Below, in pieces: positions 1 to 8,313 of a stretch of DNA of 64,000 nt. Source of the DNA: Rugamonas aquatica (lineage in GTDB: Bacteria; Pseudomonadota; Gammaproteobacteria; Burkholderiales; Burkholderiaceae_D); NCBI RefSeq assembly GCF_009380215.1, contig NZ_WHUG01000008.1:186001-250000 (forward strand), given 5' to 3'. The notes under the pieces were generated by a model. The model searched no databases. It was not told where the DNA came from and was given only the letters and a program-made list of their open reading frames with translations. A program made the translations under genes and the position numbers. Positions within the stretch are counted from its first letter, which is position 1; the number at the start of each line of letters is the position of its first letter.

Positions 1-794
1 AGGTCGGCGATCTCGCCCGGATGCGCCATCGCATAGCGCCAGCCGCGCAGCGTGGCCTCGCGCAGCGCCTGCGCGCGCATCGGATGCTCGCGCAGCTCGC
101 TCTCGGTGGTGTACAGGGTGTCGCCGTAGAAGTCGTCGCCCAGCATGCGCGGCGACAGGATCTCGTAACCGACGCTGCTGCGTTCCAGCGTGTACGGCGC
201 CTCGGTGATGTAGATCGACATGGCGTCGGCGCGGCCTTCGAGCAGGTCTTCGGTGTTGTAGCTGTGGGCCGGCTGCGCCAGGCTGTCGGGACGGATGCCC
301 TGTTTTTTCAGGAAGACGATCAGCTCTTCGTTGTTCGGCGCCAGCATCACGCGGCTGCCGGGCCAGGGGCGCGGCTTGCCGTCGGCGCCGTGGCGCACCA
401 GCAGCGCGGCGGCCGAGTGCTGGAAGATCGAGGCCAGCGCCACCACCGGCTGGCCGCGTCCGCGCGCCGCCAGCAGCGAGGTGTTGCCGACGCCGTACTG
501 GGCGTGGCCGTCGAGTACCGACTGGGTGGGATCGACGCCGGGACGGGCTTCGATCAGCGTGACGTCGAGGCCGACGTCGCGGTAATAGCCCTGGTCCTGG
601 GCCGCGTAGTAGCCGGCGAACTGGAACTGGTGCGTCCACTTGAGCTGCAGGCTGACCTTTTCAGCGGCCTGCGCGCTGCCGGCGCCGCAGGCCAGCACGA
701 GCGCAGCCGCCATCAGCCGGCGTGGCAGACGGCGCCAGAAGAGGGGGCTGGAACGGCGGTGCAACAAGAGCTTCCCTTTCAATCCGCAAGGCAT
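1..794 (-). CDS. NMT1/THI5-like periplasmic binding protein (C-terminus cut by window edge)
   Basis: This partial gene runs off the left edge. The start at 794 gives a basic N-terminus (RRLPRRL), then a hydrophobic stretch ending near AQA, which looks like a signal peptide. The mature part opens with the pattern LQLKWTHQFQFAGYYAA and continues with GYYRDVGLDV, typical of the NMT1/THI5-like fold that binds small ligands in the periplasm. In this family such a domain is either a free ABC binding protein or the sensor half of a histidine kinase or GGDEF protein; the missing C-terminus prevents a choice. A TATAGT -10-like element lies at 820-825. It follows hutC on the same strand after about 100 bases, so it may belong with that regulator. 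The family call is firm; the ligand is unknown. Confidence 0.75.
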   Translation of the reverse strand, partial: MPCGLKGKLLLHRRSSPLFWRRLPRRLMAAALVLACGAGSAQAAEKVSLQLKWTHQFQFAGYYAAQDQGYYRDVGLDVTLIEARPGVDPTQSVLDGHAQYGVGNTSLLAARGRGQPVVALASIFQHSAAALLVRHGADGKPRPWPGSRVMLAPNNEELIVFLKKQGIRPDSLAQPAHSYNTEDLLEGRADAMSIYITEAPYTLERSSVGYEILSPRMLGDDFYGDTLYTTESELREHPMRAQALREATLRGWRYAMAHPGEIAD

Positions 795-895
795 TACTTG
801 TTTCTACGATGGCCGGGCAACTATAGCATCGAAGGTTTGGCCGTAGGCGAGAAAAGTTGTAAGAAAAGAAGCAACCCCGGAAGCAAGCCCGGCGC

Positions 896-1621
896 TTACT
901 GGGCGAAGCTGCCGGCGAACTGGTAGCGGTGGCCGGGATGCCACATCGTCGCGATCGACGCGACCTGGCCGCCGGAGCGGGTCTGGCGCTTGAGCACCAG
1001 GCAGGCCTGCTTGGTGTCGATGGCCAGCATTTCGGCGATGTCGCGCGGCGCCGCCAGCGCTTCGATGCTGTAGGTGGCACCTTGCAGCGGCGCGGCCTGC
1101 ATCAGGTATTCGTTGGGCGTGATGGCGGCGTAGTCCTGCTCCATGTAGTCGGGCGCGCACAGCGGGTTGGCCCAGCGGTCCTCGACCTGGATAGGCACGC
1201 CGTTTTCGAAGTGGACGATCACCGAGTGGAACAGCGTATGGCCGGCCGGCAGGTCGAACTGCTTGGCCATCAGCTCGCTGGCCTTGACGCGCTCCAGTTG
1301 CTGCAGGCTGCTGCGGTGGGCGTGGCCGCGCGCGCGGATTTCGTCGGCGATGGATTTGATCTCCAGCAGCGTGGCCTGGTACTTCTGTTGCGCGACGTAG
1401 GTGCCGGAGCCCTGGCGGCGGGTCAGGATCTGGTCGGCGGTCAGCTCGCGCACGGCGCGGTTGACGGTCATGCGGGAAACGCCGAACTGTTTGACCAGCG
1501 CCTGTTCGGACGGGATCACGTCGCCTTCCTTCCAGGTGCCGGCGGCGATCTGGGCCACCAGGTAATCCTTGATGCGCTGGAAAATCGGGGTGTTTTCTTG
1601 CAGGGCTGGTTCGTCGTCCAA
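896..1621 (-). CDS. hutC: HutC, GntR-family histidine utilisation repressor
   Basis: HutC represses histidine-degradation genes and releases DNA when urocanate binds. The N-terminal winged helix is typical GntR/HutC (PIFQRIKDYLV, IPSEQALVKQFGVSRMTVNRAVREL, GSGTYV). It is followed by a UTRA ligand domain with the HutC-like stretches ADEIRARGH, VHFENGVPIQVEDRW, NEYLMQAAPL and a C-terminal HPGHRYQFAG. I chose the TTG start at 1621 because a GGAGAAG ribosome site lies five bases before it; it gives 241 residues, the usual size. A longer reading begins at 1777. The gene is 6.8 kb from the hut operon it should control, separated by unrelated genes, and lies divergent to ada. Identification is by recalled family motifs. 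Confidence 0.88.
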   Translation of the reverse strand: MDDEPALQENTPIFQRIKDYLVAQIAAGTWKEGDVIPSEQALVKQFGVSRMTVNRAVRELTADQILTRRQGSGTYVAQQKYQATLLEIKSIADEIRARGHAHRSSLQQLERVKASELMAKQFDLPAGHTLFHSVIVHFENGVPIQVEDRWANPLCAPDYMEQDYAAITPNEYLMQAAPLQGATYSIEALAAPRDIAEMLAIDTKQACLVLKRQTRSGGQVASIATMWHPGHRYQFAGSFAQ

Positions 1622-1719
1622 ACGGCTTCTCCGTGGGTGCGCCTCACTGGCGGCAGACGGACATTTTAGCATCGCGAGCTTGCCTGCTGAACATCTTTTG
1701 TAGCCGGCGTACAATCTCC

Positions 1720-1732
1720 AATTCAAAAGCAA
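1720..1732 (+). promoter_or_regulatory. Candidate Ada-binding site (AAT-N6-GCAA)
   Basis: The bases AAT, six spacer bases and GCAA occur exactly here, about 70 bases before the ada start. As I recall, E. coli methylated Ada activates ada, alkA and aidB through A-box AAT and B-box GCAA elements separated by six bases. A -10-like TAAGAT at 1764-1769 lies at a plausible distance. The motif is short, so its position before ada is the main support. Confidence 0.45.
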
Positions 1733-1760
1733 GAGCCGGAGTGTGTCGCTGCGGGGCGCT

Positions 1761-1786
1761 GGATAAGATGGCTGCATACCTTATCC
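1761..1786 (+). repeat. Inverted repeat GGATAAG-N12-CTTATCC upstream of ada
   Basis: Seven-base perfect arms separated by 12 bases lie across the expected -10/transcription-start region of ada. The repeat could be a protein-binding site or a 5' leader hairpin. It is not a terminator, because no T run follows. Confidence 0.4.
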
Positions 1787-1802
1787 GATCATGGAGTCTG
1801 AA

Positions 1803-2903
1803 ATGGGCAAGATAGAAAGCAAACTCGCAAACAAGCACGTTGAGCAGGCCGCCTACCAGGGCGAGGACTTGCGCTGGGCCGCCGTGCAGCAGCGCGACGG
1901 CGGCGCCGACGGCGTGTTCTGGTACTCGGTGCGCAGCACCGGCGTGTACTGCCGGCCGTCGTGCGGCGCGCGGCCGGCGCTGCGCAAGAACGTGGCCTTC
2001 CACGACAGCCGCGAGGCGGCCGAGGAAGCGGGCTTCCGTCCGTGCATGCGCTGCAAGCCGGAACAGCCGCCGCTGGCCGAACGCCAGGCCGCCGTGGTGG
2101 CGCAGGCCTGCCGCCTGATCGACGAGGCCGACGCCGAAACGGCGCTGGATCTGGACAGCCTGGCGACGGCGGTGGGCGTGAGCCGTTTTCATTTTCACCG
2201 CATGTTCAAGGCCGTGACGGGGATTACGCCCAAGGCCTACGCCAACGCCCAGCGCGCGCGCCGCATGCAGGCCGGACTGGCGCAGCAGGCCACGGTGACG
2301 GACGCGATGTATGCGGCCGGCTTCAATTCCAGCGGCCGGTTTTATGCGCAGTCGCCGGCGGTGCTGGGCATGACGCCGACCGCCTTCCGCGCCGGCGGGC
2401 GCGGCGCGCAGATCCGCTTCGCCATCGGCGCCTGTTCGCTGGGCGCGATCCTGGTGGCCAGCACGGAGCAGGGCATCTGCGCGATCCTGATGGACGACGA
2501 TCCCGATGTGCTGGTGCGCGATCTGCAGGACCGTTTTCCCAAGGCGGAGCTGATCGGCGCCGAGCCGGAGTTCGAGCAGGTGGTGTCGCGCGTGGTGGGG
2601 CTGGTGGAGCGGCCGGAGATCGGCCTCGATCTGCCGCTCGACGTGCGCGGCACGGCTTTCCAGCAGCGCGTGTGGCAGGTGCTGCGCGAGATTCCGGCCG
2701 GACGCACGGTCAGCTATGCGGAGCTGGCGCAGCTGGTCGGCTCGCCGAATGGCGCGCGGGCGGTGGCCGGAGCTTGCGCGGCGAATGCGCTGGCGGTGGC
2801 GATACCGTGTCACCGCGTGGTGCGCAATGACGGTTCGATTTCCGGCTACCGCTGGGGCGTGGACCGCAAGGCCGCGCTGCTGGACCGGGAGGCGAAGCAA
2901 TGA
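1803..2903 (+). CDS. ada: Ada: bifunctional methylphosphotriester/O6-methylguanine-DNA methyltransferase and regulator
   Basis: Ada removes methyl groups from DNA phosphotriesters and from O6-methylguanine by irreversible transfer to its own cysteines, and in its methylated form activates alkylation-repair genes. In order it has the N-terminal zinc domain with Cys50, Cys54, Cys81 and Cys84 (GVYCRPSCGAR, FRPCMRC), an AraC-type helix-turn-helix (about 100-195), and a C-terminal methyltransferase with the PCHRV active site at Cys336. The start at 1803 is preceded by GGAG with six bases of spacing; an upstream ATG at 1791 has none. At 366 residues it is full length. It overlaps the next gene by ATGA, so the two are an operon. 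All catalytic residues are intact. Confidence 0.95.
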   Translation: MGKIESKLANKHVEQAAYQGEDLRWAAVQQRDGGADGVFWYSVRSTGVYCRPSCGARPALRKNVAFHDSREAAEEAGFRPCMRCKPEQPPLAERQAAVVAQACRLIDEADAETALDLDSLATAVGVSRFHFHRMFKAVTGITPKAYANAQRARRMQAGLAQQATVTDAMYAAGFNSSGRFYAQSPAVLGMTPTAFRAGGRGAQIRFAIGACSLGAILVASTEQGICAILMDDDPDVLVRDLQDRFPKAELIGAEPEFEQVVSRVVGLVERPEIGLDLPLDVRGTAFQQRVWQVLREIPAGRTVSYAELAQLVGSPNGARAVAGACAANALAVAIPCHRVVRNDGSISGYRWGVDRKAALLDREAKQ

Positions 2904-3778
2904 AGAACGGCGAATTCGATTTCGGCGGCGGTGCGGCCGAGCGCAAGCCGCGCAAGACGCCGCCGGTGAGCGTGGCGCCCGCCGCCCCCGCCGCCCCCGC
3001 CGCCCCCGCCGACGCTGCCGCCGGCAACGCACAGGCGCTGGCCACTGCCCGCAAGGCGGTCGGCGCGGCGGCCGGCATCGCGGTGCACGTGGCGGGACTG
3101 GACTGGCAATCCATCGCCGACGAGCTCAATGCCCACGGCTACGCCATCGTGCCCGGCATGCTGACCGCCGACGAATGCATCGCCATGGCCGCGCAGTATG
3201 GGCAGGCGTCGCTGTTCCGCAGCCGGGTCGTGATGTCGCAGCACGGCTTCGGCAGCGGCGAGTACCAGTACTTCCGCTACCCGCTGCCGTCGATGATCGC
3301 CGCGCTGCGGCAGTCGCTGTATGGCCCGCTGGCCGATATCGCCAACCGCTGGCACGAGGCGATGGACATGGAAGCGCGCTTCCCGGCCGACCATGCCGAC
3401 TTTCTGGCGCGCTGCCACGCGGCCGGCCAGCAGCGCCCGACGCCGCTGATGCTGCAATACGGCCCCGGCGACTACAACTGCCTGCATCAGGATTTATACG
3501 GCGACCACGTGTTCCCGCTGCAGGCCGCGATTCTGCTGAGCCAACCGGGCAAGGATTTCGAAGGAGGGGAGTTCGTGCTGACCGAGCAGCGCCCGCGCAT
3601 GCAGTCGCGGGTGGAGGTGGTGCCGCTGAAGCGCGGCGACATGGTGATCTTCCCCGTTAACCACCGGCCGGCGCAGGGTGGGCGCGGGGTCTACCGGGTC
3701 AGCATGCGGCATGGGGTGAGCAGGCTGCGCACCGGCTCACGTCATACGCTGGGACTGATCTTTCACGACGCCGCCTGA
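2900..3778 (+). CDS. 2-oxoglutarate/Fe(II)-dependent oxygenase in the ada operon
   Basis: This 292-residue protein belongs to the double-stranded beta-helix 2OG-Fe(II) oxygenases, which use 2-oxoglutarate and O2 to hydroxylate a substrate. The iron-binding HxD is in LHQDLYG (about residues 196-198), the distal histidine is probably in MRHGVSR, and an arginine in SRHTLGL may bind 2-oxoglutarate. An Ala/Pro-rich N-terminal linker (PAAPAAPAAP, residues 28-37) is encoded by three tandem 9-base repeats at 2981-3007. Its ATG overlaps the ada stop, the position alkB holds in E. coli, but the AlkB sequence signature is not obvious. A role in alkylation repair is therefore an inference from position. 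It ends inside the convergent msbA gene, overlapping by 16 bases. Confidence 0.8.
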   Translation: MKNGEFDFGGGAAERKPRKTPPVSVAPAAPAAPAAPADAAAGNAQALATARKAVGAAAGIAVHVAGLDWQSIADELNAHGYAIVPGMLTADECIAMAAQYGQASLFRSRVVMSQHGFGSGEYQYFRYPLPSMIAALRQSLYGPLADIANRWHEAMDMEARFPADHADFLARCHAAGQQRPTPLMLQYGPGDYNCLHQDLYGDHVFPLQAAILLSQPGKDFEGGEFVLTEQRPRMQSRVEVVPLKRGDMVIFPVNHRPAQGGRGVYRVSMRHGVSRLRTGSRHTLGLIFHDAA

Positions 3779-5589
3779 ACGCTCTTCTGCGTTTGATACA
3801 GGCGGGCGTAGATGCCGTGCTGCGCCAGCAGCGTGTCATGGCTGCCCACTTCGGCGATGCGGCCGCCGTCCAGCACCACGATGCGGTCGGCGTTTTCGAT
3901 GGTCGACAGGCGGTGCGCGATGACCACCGTCGTGCGGCCCTGCATCAGCACTTCCAAGGCCGCCTGCACCAGGCGTTCCGATTCCGTATCCAGCGCGCTG
4001 GTCGCCTCGTCCAGGATCAGGATCGGCGCGTTCTTGTACAGCGCGCGCGCAATCGCCAGGCGCTGGCGCTGGCCGCCCGACAGCCGCAGGCCGTTCTCGC
4101 CGACCGAGGTGTGGTAGCCGTCCGGCTGGCGTTCGATGAACTCGTGCGCATGCGCGGCGCGGGCCGCCGCTTCGATGCGCTGCATCGACGGCTCGGGATC
4201 GCCGTACGCGATGTTGGCGGCCAGCGTGTCGTTGAACAGCACCACATCCTGGCTGACCAGCGCGATCTGCTGGCGCAATGAGGCCATCGTGTAGTCGCGC
4301 AGGTCGACGCCATCGAGCTTGATGCTGCCCGAGCTGACATCGTAGAAGCGCGGCAGCAGGCCGGCCAGCGTGGTCTTGCCGCTGCCGGAGCTGCCGACCA
4401 GGGCCACCGTCTCGCCGGCGGCGATGTCCAGCGACACGCGGTCCAGCGCCGGCCTGGCGTCGGGATCGGCGCTGTAGTGGAAGCTCACGTCCTCCAGCGC
4501 CAGGCGGCCTACGGCGCGCTCCACCTTGCGGGTGCCGGTGTCGGCTTCGGCTTCGGTGTCGATCAGGCCGAACACCGATTCGGCGGCGGCCAGGCCGCGC
4601 TGCATCGGTTCGTTAATCTTGGTCAGGTTCTTGATCGGCGACTGCATCGCCATCAGCGACGACATGAAGGCCACGAAGGCGCCCGGCGTCAGCGCCCCGG
4701 CCTGCGCGCGCAGCAGCGCGAAGTAGATCACCGACGACAGCGTGATCCCGATCAGCAGCATGATGATGCCGGAGTTGAGCGCCGACGTCGCCGCATGCTT
4801 GACCGCCAGCTGGCGATTGAGCTTGACCACGCCGTCGAAGCGCGCCTGTTCGTACTTTTGTCCGCCGAAGATCTTCACCACGCGCTGGCCGCTGATGCTC
4901 TCGTCGAGCACATTGGTCAAATCGCCCATGGCCGCCTGCGCGCTCTTGCTCAGGTGGCGCATGCGGCGGCCGGCGAAGGTGACGATGATGGCCACCATCG
5001 GCAGCAGGCCAAGGCAGAACAGGGCCAGTTGCCAGTCGACGATGAACAGCGTGGCCAGGTAGCCGATGGCGGCGACCGAATCGCGCACCGCCACGTTCAC
5101 CACCGTCAGCACGGCCTGCGCCACCTGGGCGGCGTCGAAGGCCACGCGCGACAGCGTGGTGCCGGTGGAGGATTGGTCGAAGAAACCGTTTGGCAGACGC
5201 ATGATGCGGGCGAACATCACCTCGCGCAGATTGGCCTGCACCCGGCTGCTCAGCCACGCGGCGCCGTATTCGGCGGCGAAGCTGGAAAACATGCGCATCA
5301 CGGCCAGCCCGAAGATCACCGCCGGTATCGACCACAGCGCGGCGTTGACCGGATCGTTGGGCAGCATCTGGCGCAGCCATTCCTGCACCTCGGCCAGCAG
5401 GCCGGCGGACGGGCGCGCGCCGCCCAGCGTGTGCGAGGGCGCCAGCGCGTCGACCACGTTTTGCAGTTGGCGTATCAATAAAACATCGGCGGCGGCGGCC
5501 AGGCCGACCGCGAACAGGGTGGCGAACCCGATCCAGGCGTAGGGGCTGAATTGTTTAAGCAGGCGTAAATAGAGGGATCGGCTGGACAC
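3763..5589 (-). CDS. msbA: MsbA-type lipid A ABC exporter (fused permease/ATPase)
   Basis: MsbA is a homodimeric inner-membrane half-transporter that flips lipid A-core to the periplasmic face. The protein has 608 residues. An N-terminal six-helix transmembrane domain (about 1-335) is followed by a nucleotide-binding domain with Walker A GSSGSGKTT, signature LSGGQRQRLAIARAL and Walker B ILILDEATSALD. The start is GTG at 5589, with no strong ribosome site. It is monocistronic and diverges from the amidohydrolase. Length and the membrane part (LFAVGLAAAADVLLIRQL, QIALVSQDVVLFNDT) match the MsbA subfamily better than other lipid exporters, but that subfamily call is from memory. Confidence 0.88.
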   Translation of the reverse strand: MSSRSLYLRLLKQFSPYAWIGFATLFAVGLAAAADVLLIRQLQNVVDALAPSHTLGGARPSAGLLAEVQEWLRQMLPNDPVNAALWSIPAVIFGLAVMRMFSSFAAEYGAAWLSSRVQANLREVMFARIMRLPNGFFDQSSTGTTLSRVAFDAAQVAQAVLTVVNVAVRDSVAAIGYLATLFIVDWQLALFCLGLLPMVAIIVTFAGRRMRHLSKSAQAAMGDLTNVLDESISGQRVVKIFGGQKYEQARFDGVVKLNRQLAVKHAATSALNSGIIMLLIGITLSSVIYFALLRAQAGALTPGAFVAFMSSLMAMQSPIKNLTKINEPMQRGLAAAESVFGLIDTEAEADTGTRKVERAVGRLALEDVSFHYSADPDARPALDRVSLDIAAGETVALVGSSGSGKTTLAGLLPRFYDVSSGSIKLDGVDLRDYTMASLRQQIALVSQDVVLFNDTLAANIAYGDPEPSMQRIEAAARAAHAHEFIERQPDGYHTSVGENGLRLSGGQRQRLAIARALYKNAPILILDEATSALDTESERLVQAALEVLMQGRTTVVIAHRLSTIENADRIVVLDGGRIAEVGSHDTLLAQHGIYARLYQTQKSVQAAS

Positions 5590-5636
5590 GGATGTGGTTA
5601 GAGAGCGGCGAATGCGCCATTGTACCTAGAGTTTGA

Positions 5637-5664
5637 TTGACCCCGGCTCAAAGTTCGCTACACT
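5637..5664 (+). promoter_or_regulatory. Sigma-70-like promoter of the amidohydrolase
   Basis: TTGACC and TACACT are separated by 16 bases, with the start codon 31 bases downstream. This is a near-consensus housekeeping promoter in the msbA-amidohydrolase divergent region. Confidence 0.5.
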
Positions 5665-5694
5665 CTGTTACTTGCTTCTGAATGGAGAGTATCG

Positions 5695-7389
5695 ATGCGC
5701 GCACCCCTGTTTTCGCCCGCTCCGCTGGCCGCAGCCGTCAGCCTGGCCTTGTCCGCCGTTTTGCCGCCGGCGCAGGCCGACACCATCATCGACCATGCCA
5801 ACGGCTATACGCTGAACGCGGCGGGTACTTTGCAGCGCTTCACATCGCTGGCATTCGATGACCTGGGCCGCATCGTCACGGTGGGCAGCGAGAGGGAAAC
5901 GGCGGCCCGGCTGCCGAAGGCGGAGCACATCGATGTGCAGGGCAAAACCCTGCTGCCAGGCCTGATCGACGCCCACGGCCACGTGTTCGAACTGGGCGAA
6001 ATCGCTTCCGGCGTGGAGCTGTTCAGCGCCACGTCCCTGGGCGGCGCGGTGCGGGCGGTGGCGGAATTCAGCCGGTCGCACCCGAAAAACGCCTGGATCA
6101 GGGGCTTCGGCTGGAACCAGGAAGTGTGGAAGCTGGGGCGCTTTCCGACCGCCGCCGAGCTGGATGCGGTGGTGGGCGACCGTCCGGTGTTGCTGAGCCG
6201 CGTTGACGGCCATGCGGTCTGGGTCAACACCAAGGCGCTGGAGATGGCCGGCATCGGCAAGGATACGCCGGACCCGAAGGGCGGCAAGATCGAGCGCGAC
6301 GCCTCCGGCAAGCCTAGCGGCGTGTTGGTGGACGCCGCCATGGAGCTGGTCAACAAGGTGGTGCCGCTGCCGACGCCGAACGAGGCGCGCGGCATGCTGG
6401 ACCACGCGCTGGCCGCGCTGTCCAGGGTGGGCCTGACCAGTGTGCACGACGCCGGCATCCGCGTGGTGCAGGACGACCTGTATCGCGACTATGCCGACCA
6501 CGGCAAACTGACCACGCGCGTGTACGCGATGATCGGCGACACGGCGGCCGATTTCGACGAGCTGTCCAAGGAGGGGCCGCTGAAGTCCTACGCCAACGAC
6601 GTGTATGCGCTGGCCGCCGTCAAGCTGTACTCGGACGGTGCGCTGGGCAGCCGTGGCGCGGCCTTGCTGGCGCCGTATTCCGACATGCCGTCGACCAAAG
6701 GGCTGCTGTTCTATCCGAACGCGGAGATGCAGGCCAAGATGAACAAGGCCATGAAGGCCGGCTACCAGGTCAATGTGCACGCCATCGGCGACGCGGGCAA
6801 CCGGCAGATCCTGGACGCGTACGCGCAGCTGATCCCGAAATATAACAACGTCGAACTGCGCCACCGCATCGAGCATGCGCAGGTGGTGGCGCTGGAGGAC
6901 ATCCCGCGTTTCAAGGCGCTGGGCATCGTGCCGTCGATGCAGCCGACGCATGCGACTTCGGACCAGAACATGGCCGAGCAGCGCGTGGGGCATGAGCGCA
7001 TCAAGGGCGCGTATGCGTGGCGGACTTTCCTGGACCAGGGTTCGCGCATCGCCTGCGGTTCGGATTTCCCGGTGGAGTCGCCGAATCCGTTCGAGGGCTT
7101 GCATGCGGCGGTCACGCGGCAGAACAACGCCGGCGTGCCGGCCGGCGGCTGGTACAAGAACCAGGCGATGACGCTGACCGAGGCCTTCCGCTGCTTCACC
7201 CTGGACGCGGCGTATGCGGCGCACCAGGAAAACGTCATCGGCACGCTGGAGCCGGGCAAGTGGGCCGACTTCATCCTGATCGACCGCGACCTGTTCAAGG
7301 TGCCGGCCGAGCAAATCGGCAAGACGCAGGTGCTGCAGACCTGGATGGGCGGCAAGCGGGTGTACAAGAGGGATAAGCGGCCGGATTAA
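5695..7389 (+). CDS. Secreted amidohydrolase of the YtcJ/Amidohydro_3 type
   Basis: This is a metal-dependent hydrolase of the amidohydrolase superfamily, 564 residues. Residues 1-28 form a signal peptide ending at AQA, so it acts in the periplasm or outside the cell. The metal ligands are visible in LLPGLIDAHGH and later in VNVHAIGD, ELRHRIEHAQ and ACGSDFPVESPNP, with the usual C-terminal cap (GTLEPGKWADFILID). Members of this group cleave C-N bonds in formamides, cyclic amides and related compounds; the substrate cannot be told from sequence. GGAGAG precedes the ATG by six bases. The stop overlaps the convergent pseudogene's stop in a shared TTAA. Confidence 0.85.
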   Translation: MRAPLFSPAPLAAAVSLALSAVLPPAQADTIIDHANGYTLNAAGTLQRFTSLAFDDLGRIVTVGSERETAARLPKAEHIDVQGKTLLPGLIDAHGHVFELGEIASGVELFSATSLGGAVRAVAEFSRSHPKNAWIRGFGWNQEVWKLGRFPTAAELDAVVGDRPVLLSRVDGHAVWVNTKALEMAGIGKDTPDPKGGKIERDASGKPSGVLVDAAMELVNKVVPLPTPNEARGMLDHALAALSRVGLTSVHDAGIRVVQDDLYRDYADHGKLTTRVYAMIGDTAADFDELSKEGPLKSYANDVYALAAVKLYSDGALGSRGAALLAPYSDMPSTKGLLFYPNAEMQAKMNKAMKAGYQVNVHAIGDAGNRQILDAYAQLIPKYNNVELRHRIEHAQVVALEDIPRFKALGIVPSMQPTHATSDQNMAEQRVGHERIKGAYAWRTFLDQGSRIACGSDFPVESPNPFEGLHAAVTRQNNAGVPAGGWYKNQAMTLTEAFRCFTLDAAYAAHQENVIGTLEPGKWADFILIDRDLFKVPAEQIGKTQVLQTWMGGKRVYKRDKRPD

Positions 7390-8201
7390 TCGTCGGCGTG
7401 TTGCTTTAGCCATTGCTGGCCCGCCGGGGTTAATCTATATCGCTGGCTACTGCTGCGAGGCGCGTCAGGGCGGGTCATCTGCACCAAGCCGGCCTCCATC
7501 GCGGGCAGCAGATATGCCCTGCGGAAGTGTTTGACATCCTTCAATCCCAGCGCCTGCTGGAGTTGCTGACGCGCCGATTCTTCCACCAGTAATTTGACGA
7601 GGCTTAGGACTTAGGGGGGGCGACTTGAGGGGCAACTTGGGGGGCGACTTCCGGGGTAAGGCCCAGGCTGGACTGGTCGGGCCACTGAGCCAGGTGGTGA
7701 AAAGGTAGCCTGACCAGACACCCTCTGCGGTCGTCGTCGGTGTCAAACTGCGGCGGTGGCGAGCCGTTACCTGCCATCGCCTTAATTGCGCCAACGGCCC
7801 TTTAAATATTTTTTCGTCAAACTGATCACCGCCAGCGCCTTCGGGGAACCACGCCACATCTATCTGCGTGTACGGGAAGAACCGGTCTGGTGTCTCGTTA
7901 AAAAACATGAGGCCGACATTCTTGGGCCAAGGGGACTCGACTGGGCCGTCTACGACGTTTATCTGGCGGCGCAACTCATCTACGGAGAGCTCCTCCGCAT
8001 AGTCCGCCAGCGCGCTGCCACTTCTTGAAGATAGGCCAGCATCAAAGTGTAGCCGCCGCCGAGATTTTCAAAGTCGTTGGCGAACGCGCACAGGGTGCGG
8101 ATGACCGCATCAGGATTCCACGCCGCTTTGTACTCAATGCGCTCGCTCTCCACTGTGCGGTGGCGCAACAAATTCTGCAGGTTGATCGGCAGGGCAACCA
8201 T
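7386..8201 (-). pseudogene. Decayed AlbA_2/schlafen-type ATP-binding protein
   Basis: Four pieces of one protein family lie in order but in different frames. An N-terminal AlbA_2 domain (LPINLQNLLRHRTVESERIEY, CAFANDFENLGGGY) begins at 8201. A middle piece at about 8025-7800 reads ALADYAEELSVDELRRQ and VESPWPKNVGLMFFN through EKIFKGPLA. A third piece at about 7795-7620 reads KAMAGNGSPPPQF and RGCLVRLPFHH, then VAPQVAPQVAP. A winged-helix tail (LSLVKLLVEESARQ to LTPAGQQWLKQ) ends at 7386. Compared with the family as I know it, the sequence after GGGY, including most of the ATPase core, is missing, and a second block is missing after FKGPLA. Frameshifts occur near 8020, 7797 and 7610. Intact relatives are common in genomic islands and defence-like loci. 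No product is expected beyond fragments. Confidence 0.85.
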
Positions 8202-8243
8202 ATCGAGGCTCCGGGTGAGCGCGCGCCGGCGTATGCTGGCAAG

Positions 8244-8306
8244 ATGACAAATGCGGATAAGCTATTTGACAAGCTCAGGGACTCTTGGTTCCTCCAGCCC
8301 GCTTAA
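8244..8306 (+). CDS. 20-codon ORF, possible remnant of a HicA/YcfA-like toxin start
   Basis: This tiny ORF reads MTNADKLFDKLRDS and then stops after six more residues. The opening resembles the first residues of some HicA/YcfA-like small toxins as I remember them. There is no good ribosome site and no recognisable body, so it is either a broken remnant next to the pseudogene or chance. It lies divergent to the pseudogene and just before the hut promoter. A degenerate palindrome (8225-8240) precedes it. Confidence 0.15.
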   Translation: MTNADKLFDKLRDSWFLQPA

Positions 8307-8313
8307 AAACTGA

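Noticed and set aside
1698..1714. Inverted repeat TTGTA-N7-TACAA in the hutC-ada region, considered as a HutC autoregulatory site
   Set aside because: The hut operator has a two-base spacer (TTGTA-N2-TACAA). A seven-base spacer changes the helical phase of the half-sites, so it is unlikely to be the same type of site.
2981..3007. Three tandem copies of GCCGCCCCC as a phase-variable tract
   Set aside because: The unit is nine bases, a multiple of three, so copy change would only alter an Ala/Pro linker and not switch the gene.
8225..8240. Palindrome GCCGGC-GTAT-GCTGGC as a further REP copy
   Set aside because: One arm mismatch and a different core from the paa copies; too weak to call without a genome-wide search.
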